A DNA stretch of 64,000 bases from Pyxicephalus adspersus (GCF_032062135.1 NC_092862.1:47403015-47467014), one strand, 5' to 3'. Shown: positions 14,224 to 25,200, numbered from the stretch's first letter. Notes: generated by a model from the sequence alone, not told the origin. Program-made: numbers and translations.

Positions 14224-15280
14224 TATGTATATGTGTGTATATATATATATATATACATTATATTGTTTATATGGATCACACTGTTACTTGCACTTTGTTA
14301 TCCTAATAAGAGATAATTTTGTGTCTCTGAAATGTTTTGAAATGTTGTATTATTGATTATTATTGATTTATTATTGTATTATTGATTATTGATGACTTCG
14401 GTTAAATTTTTGGATGGAACTTTTGTGCTGGCTTTTAACTGTCTAGGTTTTTAGCACTGACTGTTATCTTAGCTGGGAAGGTTTTAGGCACTGTATCCCT
14501 GAGACAGGGGAGTGAAAGAAAATCTCACTAATCTGGATATAGACAGCGACACAAACCTGACAGAGGTGGCAACTCTTTCTCACACTATCAAAACATAAAT
14601 AAAGAAAAGAAGAAACTGCCAGAAATTAGACATTGTCTGTCTGACCAAATGTTAAGCTGTATGGTATATGTATTACATTTTTTTTCCTTAAAATGTATAA
14701 ACACCAAACCATGTGTTTAAACAATTGACAGACATTGCCATGTTGTATATTAGTTGTCACACTTCAAATAGATAGTTTATGATATGATTACATTGACTTA
14801 AGGTCCAGTTAGATAACTGCCATTCTTTATTCCGCATAAACTCACATAAGAAGTATTGTTTTTGGCTTTGCATTTGTCTATGCAATCTCTGTCTATGCAA
14901 GTGTCTATGCAATTCTATTAAATCCAGTAAACAAATGATCTGTTGATAAAATTCTATTTGGTTTAATACATTTATAATTTAATTCCTAGCCATCTGGCAG
15001 ACATCTATAGACTCTTCATGCATGTCTAGACTTAGTGGGGAAACAAAATAGACATGTTTTATATATTTATTTCAAGAAGATTTACACAAATGCTGAGGAG
15101 ATCAGTTAACAACTCGCCCTTTAAGCATTTCTTAAAAGCAGTATTTATTAATGCAGAGTATTAAAGAAAAGAATGCTAACTTTCCTATCCAAATTTTCTT
15201 ACCAGTCCCAGCAAAATGAATGACTAAATTCTGTCCACATTAGGACCTAGAAAGGCTGTTGTGTCTTTATATAATGCAGA

Positions 15281-15603
15281 GTTTTGTCATTTTGGCTCAG
15301 AGGTAAGTGCTCTGGCCTTTGCAGCGCTAGGTCCCAGGTTTGAATCTTGGTCAGGACACTATCTGCATGGAGTTTGCAAGTTCTCCCCGTCTCTGTGTGG
15401 GTTTCCTCCCACATCCCAAAAACATTCAGTTTGTTTAATTGGCTTCCCCCTAAAACTGACCTTATACTGTAATAGAGACATATGAATATGGTAGGGAAAT
15501 GATATTGTGAGTCTCTTTGAGGGACAGCTAGTGACATGACTATGGACTTTGTACAGCGCTGCCTAATATGATGGCCCTATATAAATACTGTATAATAATA
15601 ATA
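15281..15603 (+). repeat. tRNA-derived SINE, full-length copy
   Basis: This has the same structure as the 10.1-kb copy but in plus orientation: box A-like TGGCTCAGAGGTAAGTGC at 15293-15310, box B GGTTTGAATC at 15337-15346, a GTTCTCCCCGTCTCTGTGTG body, and a tail GCGCTGCCTAATATGATGGC ending in an AATAAT tract. The A/B boxes are close to the RNA polymerase III consensus. The apparent peptides on either strand here are repeat-derived. Confidence 0.8.
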
Positions 15604-16151
15604 TTTGACTCCTTTAGTGGGCTGGGGGTGTATCATGTAAAATATTTCTATACATAAACAAATAAAGTGTTTTCTGGTAATGTGTGTTACTCTTTCTTCC
15701 TATGCTCACCCTAACAGGTGTTCTGATTTGTATATATTAGGAAGGTACAGTGTTGTAATTCTCAGAAAAAGAGGATTTTCTAGGTGAAAGTATGTTATTA
15801 GAAAACACAAAGATAGCTAACATTTTCAGAACATAAGGGCACCATACGTTGTAAAAACAAAACTGCAAAGCATTTAAAACTAGTAAAATAATAATCAAAT
15901 CTATTAAACAATGCCTGAAATGGCAATATAAATAAACCATTATTATTTCAGATTACACACAGTTTATAGATGGGAAAATCTTTTATTTGTTATGAAACAA
16001 GAAACGCAACTATAAGACTTGAAAAATCTACTTGTATAGGCTTGTTTCATAGAACTAAGGCCCTGAAAAACAGTTGAAATTGCTAACCACAATCAAAGAG
16101 TCTATCATTAAGAAACAAAGAATAAAGTAGGCACCTGCATACACTGTACAT

Positions 16152-16173
16152 ATAGGGGATCGTAATCCCCTAT
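16152..16173. repeat. Short perfect inverted repeat
   Basis: ATAGGGGAT and ATCCCCTAT pair around CGTA. No associated element is seen. Confidence 0.6.
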
Positions 16174-18270
16174 GTTATGGTTGAATACTGGGCCATCATG
16201 GCATGCATAGCTCACACTTATAGCTAAAGCTTATCTTCTCATCCACATATTTCTACTGACAAATTGCATATTTCATACTGACACATATGATAAATCTACC
16301 TACTGACCAGTAGGGTCGTACAGGATGCAGGAAGAAACAAGTAACCTTTGGCACTATGTAACAAGGAGGTTTTTGAGGCGGGTGCAGATAGTTTCTTCTT
16401 ATCCACCAAGCAGCATCAGGTAACAGCTTCATTTAAACTCTTGGTAGTATGAGATGAGCTTTTATTTTTTACATGCTGAGGGTATGCTAAAGAAGTGTGC
16501 TTGCACTTTAATGTCTGAAAAGTATCAAAGAAGATAGTAGTTTGGAGTATTATTATTATTATTAGCTGACATGTTAAAAGATGAAGGCTAAGCAATACCA
16601 TGTAAAACATTTCTTTTGTTTTGAATTCCACCTAATAGTAGTAAACTTCATGTGATCGACACCCTGTTTCTGTAGCTTCATAGCTGTATGAACCTATGAC
16701 CTAATTGTATATTTGTGTGAGATCATCTGAAGCACTTTGGTAGGGGTCACTGTTGTGTTGCCCACTGCCTGTTGGAATGGAAACTGGTGCCTTTGGACAT
16801 ACAGTACAAGGATTTTGCTACTTCTGCCTTATTCATTTTGTGGATATATGTTTATGTCGATCTCTCCCTTCGTTTGAACGTTACACCACCAGATCACCAG
16901 TAATATGGGGGGCAGCTCATATATGCTTTTTAACCAAGATGGCAATCTATATAGAGACACAGTTATGGAATATCAGAAATGAGGAATAAATCAGCTTCAA
17001 AAGCCCACAGGCAACACGTGATACATGCTCTGTCTTTCCTTTTTTGGGGCACAGCTTCCAAAGTTCAGGACCTCTTAGATCTGCTTATATCTGTTATTCA
17101 GTCAGATTAGAAAATAATAATATGTGAGGTTAAACAGATACCTAGAGATGAATTCTCACAAAGGGCATATTGATCAGATAGGCTGCAGAACCTGCTGTAG
17201 CTGCATTCTTACGTTCCACTCTATATATACAAGTCCTCTCCTCTCCAAAATACAAATACTTCATGATTTCATGGGTTTTGCTCCTTTAAGAAGAGGTTAA
17301 AGGTATGCTTTTAGCATGATTACAGAACCAACTGCTCAATGTATAATACAGACAACACTAATAATACGTACCCTACTTATGTTATTCAAAGCATAAAAGT
17401 AAATCAACTTGGTAAAGTGTGCAACATTTGCTGGTTGCAACTGCTGCATAAGAAGTGTTTTTTGTGCAATGCTTTGAATTTAGTTTTTTTAGTTTTATTA
17501 ACAATAGTGTATGAAGAATACATAATATATAATAAACCCTATACATTTTTATTAACTGCACGGAGAGGGGTATACTTTTTACAGCAATTTACAATATCAG
17601 GACAGCTAAATACTATTTTAAATAACTAACAATGAACCAAGCTAATGGGATTTTTGTACAGATAAATCTGTTTTTATATAGTATGTTTTATGTACCTTCT
17701 TTCAAGGTGCTTAGTTTAATGGGCTACTGACTCAGTACGTGTATTTTACAATTTAAAGAATTTGAAGAAAAATAATAAAATAACCAGCAGCGAAAATGGA
17801 TTCTGCCACAATGACATATTGCAGACTTCTGCTGCTATTATTATGTGTCATTGTCCTCCTCTGATAAAGGAACAAAAAGAGTAGCTGATTTCTATGGCCT
17901 TTTCACACCTCCTTTGCTCATCATATAATAACCTTCAGTATTGCATAACATTAGCTTTCTGGCAGTGCATGTGATACTGTGTCAGATAGGCTAGGATTTA
18001 TTTGTAATTCTAGCTTTAACAGAGATAAGGCATGGACATTAATCTTTCTGGATGTTAGTTTACAAGAAAAAAAAGTAAAAGGCAAATATCACCCAAAGAC
18101 AATGTAAGTGAATTAACATAATGCCAAATTATAACATACAATGTTCTATAACCAACTCACATTTTTTTACAATTGACAACTTTTAACTTGAAAAGTTCCC
18201 ATTTAGAAATAAACTCTCCTCTTTTTTATTAATTTATTCAGATTCACCAAGGAAATATTCATCAATCAGA

Positions 18271-18316
<46 letters not shown>
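18271..18316. repeat. (ATT)n microsatellite, about 15 units
   Basis: An uninterrupted ATT run abuts the tail of a minus-strand SINE-like repeat. It is probably an expanded 3' tail of that element. Confidence 0.95.
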
Positions 18317-18317
<1 letters not shown>

Positions 18318-18421
18318 ACAGGATTTATATAGCGCCAACATATTACGCAGCGCTGTACATTAAATAGGGATTGCAAATGACAGACTAATACAGACAGTGA
18401 TACAGGAGGAGAGGACCCTGG
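18317..18421 (-). repeat. 3' end of a second SINE-like family
   Basis: The minus strand reads CAGGGTCCTCTCCTCCTGTA, CACTGTCTGTATTAGTCTGT, then TACAGCGCTGCGTAATATGT and a TAATAATAAT tail. A relative lies at 56236-56310 on the plus strand. Confidence 0.6.
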
Positions 18422-19740
18422 TTGTATCCAAACTTAAGTCAGATATGTGCCAAAGTTCTTACACAATGTAGCCTTCATAGAAGAAATTAGGAAATGCACA
18501 TAGAAGGTATCCAGAATATATGTGTGACTATAGCACACTAATAGTTTCAACATCTGATATCCACCTACGATAAGGATTATATTATCTTAGTGTTGTGAAT
18601 TACTTTATTGCATAACTTTACAAAATTCCACAAGGCTTAGTGAACACCATTCTATGATCAGAATGTGATCATTGTCCAGAAGTGAAAACTATTATATGCA
18701 TGTACTGGCAATATTAAAATGCATGGCAGTCTGCACCCACACACCGTCATGGTGTTTTACTGCACCCACACTCTGCTATGGTCCATTTACTGAGAACAGA
18801 TATGGACATTATGCTTTACTGGCCAGTGGCCACCCACTGTCATGGTTCACCTGCCTTACATGTACATGGACATCATGGCCCGCATGCTATACACAGATAT
18901 ATTACACACATTGACAAAATCCCCATTCCTTGTGTAGTATACCTCCTGGTTTTATTAGTTTTATTTCTTCCCTGTCTCGCTGCCACCTGCAGTACTAGCC
19001 GCCATGCCATCACAAAACCAGCAATGTAGTTTTATGTCTCCTGCACCTGTTTCACCAATGTGTCCACTGACATATTGCTACTATAAAAAAAAATGCATTG
19101 CTAAATAAACGAAAGTTCTTATGTTTATAATTTTCAACAATGCATAGAGATAGCCCCATGCATGTCACCTCACTATAAAGCCCATGTTCACGGTGTGCCA
19201 GGTCTCCATGCCCCTAACATGTGCCTGTGTCACATGAGTCGCCTATAATTTATAGGAACAGTCTGCTTCTGTGAAGCATGATCATATGAGTAGCTAGAAC
19301 AACTCAAAACTGCAACTGGAATCTGCACAATGGACTGTGGCAGGGACAGGAAATGGGTTGTTTGCCTTGGCGAGCACCAAATGCTATTCCAGGCACTTCT
19401 GGAGACACAAAAGATCATGCTGCTTCCTTTCCATGCATGAAATTCAGCGTTTTTATCACCAGGTGACCATGGTGGCAATGGTTTATAATGGTATATAATC
19501 AGGCTCACTTGCAAGGGAAGCCAATGGAATGAGACATGGTTGTGCTGTTGGGCTGTAATTTCTTATATCTGTTTGAGGACTATGGGCATGAAACTAATCA
19601 CTGTGATTTATATTGAAAATTGAAAGAGATTACTCACTAATTAGCTAAACGGGATTTGAATATACCATTGCCGCCATACCCACCTCCTCTCTTGCAACAA
19701 TTTTAAATAAGAGGGCTGCTGGAAGTACAAACATCAGACT

Positions 19741-19831
19741 TCTCTCCTTCCTCCTGAAGAAGCGGATTTTTTCTGCGAAACGCGTCGAGAATTCAGAATT
19801 TGAACCCTTTGCAGTATTCTGTAAGGAGAGG
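19741..19831 (+). ncRNA. Hammerhead-ribozyme-like motif (type I, retroelement style)
   Basis: The core reads CTGAAGA (19754-19760, fitting CUGANGA), then one extra A. Stem II is GCGGA (19762-19766) pairing TCTGC (19772-19776) over a T loop. GAAA follows at 19777-19780, then the self-complementary ACGCGT as a minimal stem III, with the expected cleavage after C19786. Stem I pairs CTC (19751-19753) with GAG (19787-19789). An outer 8-bp helix joins CTCTCCTT (19742-19749) to AAGGAGAG (19823-19830), and the loop between holds its own hairpin, CAGAAT/ATTCTG. Hammerheads with very short stem III are known in Penelope-like and SINE-type retroelements, including amphibian ones. The extra A after the core is non-canonical, though I recall one reported in a viroid hammerhead. 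Activity is unproven. Confidence 0.5.
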
Positions 19832-20754
19832 TCATTCTATACACCCCAGATTTTATTGTTTTTTATGTATTAGAAATTATGTTTGTTTTTAATGTTTAAT
19901 ATTAATAAAATTTTGTTATTTTTGTAATTAATAATGTGGTATTGGCTTTAAAAGTCCCGCTTAAAATTGATGTATTTCATCGCATATCTTTTTCTATGAA
20001 TGTTAGAGATCTGTTTAAGATAAAGAAATGTATATAGGTGGATGTTTCTTTAAATATGTTTGGATTGAGTAGGGAACAGTCAGATCCTCATCATGTACAG
20101 ACAGTGATAAGAAACCAAAATGCTCTGGTTGTCACAGCAGTGAAGTATATTTGCACTTTGTGGCCGACTTACCTGTTACCTGCCTTCTTTCAGTACTCAC
20201 AGGTCTGCTCTTTTCCGACACCCAGCTCTAAGCTCAGCATTTTACTGATGTACTGACATTTCCAGAAACCAGGGGAAGGTTTCTGGCAGTGTGGATTTTT
20301 CCAACAAAAAAACCCCCCTACCCCTTAGGATTTTTTATTTCCAGATTTTAGTTCTGCTTTTTCATAATATCAAAAGTTGCTTTCAGTTATTTTAAATATG
20401 TTGCTTTCATTAAAATAATGCCTTGTGTTGATACCATGAAGGTCCTGGTCCAGGCACTTCCTGTTTGGGGGGTGACAATGCTCTGTTCTTGTCTACTAAT
20501 TGTGCTGATGTGTTGTCACCCTGCCCTGCATGGCTATAAAAGAGGTAACAAGTGTCAAAGCCAACACACATTGTGATTGTGCAGCCACCACTGAGCCCTT
20601 GTGTACTTTAACAACATGCACACAGCTAATGGTTGGCAGTGTCACCAGCCAGCAGGAGCTCTGCCTATTGTGCAGCTTTTTTTTTCCTTTTCATGGCAGG
20701 AAAGCTTTAGGTGGGCACCAATAGTGACGGTTTCATCTCCAATAGGTTTCCTTA

Positions 20755-20895
20755 CCTTTTGCTCTAAAGAGAACCTAAAATATTGGATCGCCCCAACCTG
20801 GACAAAAAGGGGGGAAATCTCCCCAGCATGGACAGCAATAAAAACAGGACAGATTGTCAAACTCTTCCCTACTTTATCCAGAAATAAAACAAATA
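20755..20895 (-). repeat. Interspersed repeat shared with 39.8-40.0 kb
   Basis: On the minus strand it reads TAAAGTAGGGAAGAGTTTGA, TATTGCTGTCCATGCTGGGG and AGATTTCCCCC. The 39790-39980 copy has the same theme, TTTTGGAAAAATGAAGGATT then GGGGAGATTTCTCCTTGAGA. Confidence 0.4.
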
Positions 20896-21177
20896 ATTAC
20901 CTTTACATATGCAATACCAGTATGCAAATAAAAAGGACAAAATAGCTTCACCAGGAAAATATCACTGTCCCCATCACTGAACATATTTAAAAACATTCAC
21001 CATTTAGTGTTTACCTATTTCCACCTCACCCAAAGTGAATGTGGCGGCTCTCGTTCAATGCGCCTTCTCCCACTGGCCAATCACAGAACGCCTTGTATTC
21101 TGAGAGTGACCAGTGATTGGCTATAGCAACATACGCATGTTAGATTTCTGTCATTGCATGACAGTAGAATGCATGAG

Positions 21178-21300
21178 CACTGTACACACAGCACTGTTCT
21201 GCAGAGAGGGGAGGACAAGCGGGAGGCCTCCTGCTGTGTAGGAAATGACAGCGATCATCCCTGGTCAGTTGTTTATTGATCCGTCAAAGATGTTGGGGGT
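21178..21300 (+). mobile_element. Decayed core of the 58.8-kb MITE family, next to the minisatellite
   Basis: CACTGTACACACAGCACTGT, GAGAGGGGAGGACAAGCG, GGCCTCCTGCTGTG and GATCCGTCAAAGATG follow the block order of 58910-59055. The 17-bp minisatellite starts 60 bases further on. Confidence 0.45.
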
Positions 21301-21359
21301 CAGATTTTCATTTGGGACTGTCTGAGGGGACAATTATGAGGCATGCAAAAGAGAAGGGG

Positions 21360-21748
21360 ATACAAACACTGAGGGGGTACACACACTGAGGGGGTACAAA
21401 CACTGAGAGGATGGATACAAACACTGAGGGGGTAAAAACACTGAAGGGGTACAAACACTGAGGGGGTACAAACACTGGGGGGGGTACAAACACTGGGGGG
21501 GTACAAACACTGGGGGGGTAGAAACACTGAGGGGGTAAAAACACTGAGGGGGTACAAGCACTGAGGGGGTACAAACACTGGGAGGGTACACTGAGGGGGG
21601 TAGAAACACTGGGGGGTACAAATACTGAGAGGATACAAACACTGGGGGGGGGGTACAAACACTGAGGGGGTACAAACACTTAAGAGGTACAAACACTGAG
21701 GGGGTACAAACACTTAAGAGGTACAAACACTGAGGGGTACAAGCAATG
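21360..21748. repeat. 17-bp G-rich minisatellite
   Basis: About 22 imperfect copies of ACAAACACTGAGGGGGT run head to tail, with G-run length variation (3-9 G) and some ACTTAAGAGGT variants near the right end that form a short higher-order repeat (about 21656-21738). Because 17 is not a multiple of three and the minus-strand unit lacks stops, all three minus-strand frames stay open, giving chance peptides rich in PPQCLYPLSV. These are not genes. The plus strand has repeated G-runs with quadruplex potential. Confidence 0.9.
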
Positions 21749-21754
21749 ACGTCA
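21747..21754. promoter_or_regulatory. Perfect palindromic cAMP-response element octamer
   Basis: The sequence is TGACGTCA, the full CREB/ATF consensus palindrome. It lies at the proximal edge of the 17-bp minisatellite and about 430 bases upstream of the putative start codon. CpG-containing full sites are uncommon in CpG-depleted DNA, but one octamer can arise by chance. Confidence 0.35.
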
Positions 21755-21949
21755 CTGAATGAAAACTGCTGCCTGAAGTACAAAAAAATGTCACCCCGCG
21801 CTCATTGTTTTACGTGTGCCCAGCGACAGGGTCACCACATAACAAAACCTTTACAATAAAACTATTTTGTCTGTTATTTGCCTAGTTTTAGTTAGTCCTC
21901 CATTTTTTCATGACAGGGTCACTTATTACATATGGCAGAGCTGTCACCC

Positions 21950-22179
21950 CCTTTGTGTCACCAATCTGTGACAGGACTGATAAGTGCTGTGCACAGCCTG
22001 GCTGCTCCCTAGGCTCAGCACTTCCTCGGTGTGGGCGGTGTTTTTGTAGCCACAGTCTGGCTGTGAGGAGAGTTCTGTCCTGCTCTCACCCCATGACAAA
22101 GAGGAAACAAGCCATGAATGTGGACTGCTGACAGGCAGCGCTCCAGCTGGGACTTGTAGTGCGGGGAGGGCATGCTATA
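21950..22179 (+). promoter_or_regulatory. Probable promoter and 5' leader upstream of exon 1
   Basis: This stretch is clearly richer in GC and CpG than its AT-rich surroundings. It carries a GGGCGG Sp1/KLF-type box at 22033-22038, a GATA motif near 21978, and a ZNF143-like element at 22148-22160. Upstream ATGs are present: a 12-codon ORF at 22093-22131 and a minimal one at 22172-22180. No TATA box was found at a fitting distance, which suits a TATA-less promoter. The transcription start cannot be fixed from sequence alone. Confidence 0.5.
22148..22160 (-). promoter_or_regulatory. ACTACAANTCCCA-type promoter motif (ZNF143/THAP11-HCFC1 class)
   Basis: The minus strand reads ACTACAAGTCCCA, an exact match to the ACTAYRNNNCCCR class of motif that is enriched close to vertebrate transcription starts and is bound by ZNF143-type factors. 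It sits 20 bases before the ATG at 22180, which supports a genuine gene start here. Actual binding is inference. Confidence 0.55.
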
Positions 22180-22180
22180 A
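22172..22180 (+). promoter_or_regulatory. Minimal upstream ORF whose stop overlaps the main start
   Basis: ATG CTA TAA encodes Met-Leu-stop. The last A of the stop is the first base of the main ATG (TAATG arrangement). In vertebrate mRNAs such tiny upstream ORFs can lower initiation or feed reinitiation at the adjacent start. Its own start has a G at -3 (GGCATGC), a moderate context. It matters only if transcription begins upstream of 22172. Confidence 0.4.
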
Positions 22181-22292
22181 TGGAGATACAAGACTCGGGC
22201 AGTGTGGTCCTGACTGCATATCATTCTTATACCCCAACCCGGAGCATAGCCGAGGAAAGTCTGCTCAGCCCCAGCCAGGCTGCTCTTATCAG
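22180..22292 (+). CDS. First coding exon of an unrecognised protein-coding gene (partial, exon 1 only)
   Basis: An open frame starts at the ATG at 22180 (A at -3, G at +4, a good Kozak context). It runs 37 codons plus two bases to the splice donor CAG|GTAAGT at 22293, so the exon ends in phase 2. The peptide begins MEIQDSGSVVLTAYHSY and ends SPSQAALI. It is hydrophilic, rich in Ser and Thr, with an acidic EES cluster and no signal peptide or membrane segment, so it looks like a disordered cytosolic N-terminus. Reading on past the donor gives TAA immediately, so splicing is needed. The setting fits a gene start: a local rise in GC and CpG, a ZNF143-type motif 20 bases upstream, and short upstream ORFs. 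I do not recognise the family and found no convincing next exon with a matching acceptor, so the first intron would exceed 41 kb. Alternative: a non-coding first exon with a chance frame. Confidence 0.6.
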
Positions 22293-22384
22293 GTAAGTCT
22301 GCAACTTTCCTATGGGAGCGAAACCAATGAATGCTGAACTGTTACATTGTATCAGCTGTATTGTCTGGAGGAGGGGGTATACTT

Positions 22385-23110
22385 TGTATATAAATATTGA
22401 TCTCATATGTATGAGGTTTGTGGTGTTTATATGTGATCTTTATAAACATTCAATGATGGAAGGGAGACCTACACTTTTCTGATACTGATCCCAAAGTACA
22501 GACAGGTTTGTGTTCTTTGTATGTGATCCTTATATATAGTACATTCATATTGGGAGTAATGCTAGAGGGCAGACATAAACTTTACTCTGTGTATACTGAT
22601 CGCAGTGTACATACAGGTTTCATATATAAATGTACATGTATATATTAATGTGTAGAGAAATGCTTTCCTGTATATATACATACTGATCTCATATATATAT
22701 ATAGAGATACTTGTGTTCTTCATATATGATTATGTGTATATTAATATGTAGAGAAATGCTTTCCTATATATATACATACTGATCTCATATATATATATAG
22801 AGATACTTGTGTTCTTCATATATGATTATGTGTATATTAATATGTAGAGAAATGCTTTCCTATATATATACATACTGATCTCATATGTCTGCAGAGTTTT
22901 GTGTTTTTCATATGTGATTACTGAATACATTCATGGGGGGGTAATACTGGAATGGGACATAAACTTGTTATATATACTGATCCCAATGTACAGACAGATT
23001 TGTATTCTTTATATATGATTATTTATACGGTCATTTAGGATGTAATGCTAGAAGGGAGATAAAAACTTTACTTTGTATATATATGCTGATCCCATTGTAC
23101 ATATAGTTGT
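22385..23110. repeat. Roughly 100-bp tandem array at the start of the putative first intron
   Basis: Eight anchor motifs of the form TGATCYCA or TGATCGCA occur at about 22398, 22486, 22597, 22684, 22780, 22876, 22978 and 23087, spaced 87-111 bases apart. The three central units (22652, 22748 and 22844 by the GTAGAGAAATGC anchor) are exactly 96 bases apart and nearly identical, so part of the array amplified recently. Outer units are diverged but share CATAAACTTTACT and TACAGACAG blocks. Confidence 0.8.
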
Positions 23111-25141
23111 AGGATCATGAGTACATTAAGTGGTCTTCTTTCAGATCTGTGATCAATGCAATAGACATAAGTGATGTCTGGGGTCAGATGCAGACTATTA
23201 TAAGAGCAAAATGGACAACTGCTTGGGGCCAAAGATTTTGGGGGGTCCTAAAGAAAGTTCGGTTCTAGGACTGTATACGTTATACTAGGATATGATTTTT
23301 ATTGCTGTGTTATTTTTGGTCGATATGATTATCAGAATTGCAATCTACCTAAACTTATTCTTGTACCTTTTTAATATCCCCCTTACTTGTTTGATATATA
23401 TTTTATTGTAATAATAACAATATTCAAAAATTCAAAAGTGGTTTGAATTTTATGGTGCTCAATCTTACTTGAACAATTTTTGATCCACATTCTACCAAAT
23501 AAATTATTAGAAATATAGTATCGATATTGATTATAGATATATTATGTATTGTTTTTTTTTTATTGATTTTATGTTTTAATCTAATTGACTGAAAATACTG
23601 CATGCTGGCCATCAGCTGAGCATATACACCATGTACTCTCCCAGTGCATGAAAGCATTGTTTACATATCATCTGTCACCACCATAGTCATTCCTATAAAA
23701 AGTATAATATCCAAATCATAATTCAAACACTATGCTCCAAATTCTGCAGAAATGTTTCACAAACTCATGTCAGAAGCAAGATATAAATGTCTGACCCTAT
23801 GTAGTCCATAGGACTCCAGCACGTATTGATTAATTGGATGCATTGGTTGTTATTAGCGAATGAAATCTGTAAAATATCTATTTTATCTGTTTCCCGGTCC
23901 ACTAGGAATATGATGGGACTGCTGGTGACTTTAAAGTATTATTAAATACATATTTAGAGTAGTATTTTATTTAAAGTCTAGAATAGCTGTGGATAAGTGT
24001 GTTAGGGTTTGAGGAGCTTTAAAACCTGAAAACATTTAAAATAACAGTGGTATGGCATGGAGTCATATTTTCCAATGCTCTGCTAATCCCATAGAGGAAA
24101 GCTGCCAGCTAACACATTTTAGCTTCATTTAGTCTATATTAACAGCTGAGTTAGAACAAAATCATCACAAAATGCTGATTTTATTTTTTGGGAAAGTGGG
24201 TAGAGACACAATGTGTGGATTTCATAGGTGATGTAAGTCTTTGTCGTAGTACCAATGTTCTACAGATGACTTGGGAAAGTTTTGCCTTATGTGTACGTAC
24301 CCTTTAAATACCCATGCAGGTTAAGGATAAATAATGCCTGCCACTGTTAAGGTAAAAGTTTGCAGTCCAGTATTAGCATCTATCCTGCATTAAACCAAAG
24401 CTTGTTCCAGACTAGAGGTTTAAACAGGAAATCTAATGCCGATTATCAGAGACACACAATGCCCCTCCACTCCTGCTTTCTGTCTGCAGGATGGTAGTCA
24501 TTACTTTGTTGTCGTCTGACCAAGTCACTCGTTTATGTTTGCCTGTTTATGTTTATACAGCAGAATTCTCTTTGATTCAGAAATATTTGTGACTCATAAA
24601 CCTTTTATTTAGGACTTTTATGAATAACATATTTTAGGAGCCTTTGGCATAAAGGCAAAAATAACCCCATTGAGCAGTGACCAAAGCACTGTCTCAAATT
24701 TCTAATCTTAACACATAACAGCTGTCTTGAAGTCATGGCTGGAACTTGCCATATGTGCTATTAAGAGTCAGCATCCCTGCTCCATGGAGAGTTTATTAGC
24801 TCAGCATGTGGCCTTCTGGAATGTGAAACATACGTAGGGAATTACATTATATTTCATCAAATGTTTTTAGAAATAGTCCAAGCCACATCTCTAGCTTTGA
24901 TCCACTGGCCCTAGGCTTAATGTCGGTGGAAATATTTATTTATACTTTAGGATGAAACCAAATATAAGTGGAGTAAATATGATAAGGGGGATATATAGGG
25001 AGGCAAAGCTAAGAGTTCAGGTTTGACATAGCAAGGAGTAATAACGGATAGTTCTAAACTGTCTAGTAAGAAAGACTAAGTGCTCATTTATTAGGATTCC
25101 AGTAGAACTGGCATTAGTCTAATAATGAAGTTAATTCATTG

Positions 25142-25200
25142 TTTAAAAGGAAGACAGGTGACACAGGAATCTAAAAGGAAGACAGGTGACACATGAATCT
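25142..25200. repeat. Direct duplication of about 30 bases
   Basis: AAAAGGAAGACAGGTGACAC followed by AGGAATCT is repeated at once as AAAAGGAAGACAGGTGACAC followed by ATGAATCT, one base changed. A simple recent tandem duplication. Confidence 0.8.

Larger units (their letters stand above)
14226..18270. other. No gene seen apart from one SINE
   Basis: Contains a short TATA run at 14236-14256, a TATTGATTATTA-rich stretch near 14345-14392, the SINE at 15281, and a small inverted repeat at 16152. No exon-like frame with splice sites. Confidence 0.55.

Noticed and set aside
21300..21783. Three overlapping minus-strand frames of 123-149 codons rich in PPQCLYPLSV
   Set aside because: Pure translation of the 17-bp minisatellite; all frames open because the unit is stop-free and not a multiple of three.
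21360..23110. CRISPR-like array
   Set aside because: Units are directly tandem without unique spacers, in a vertebrate genome; ordinary mini-satellites.
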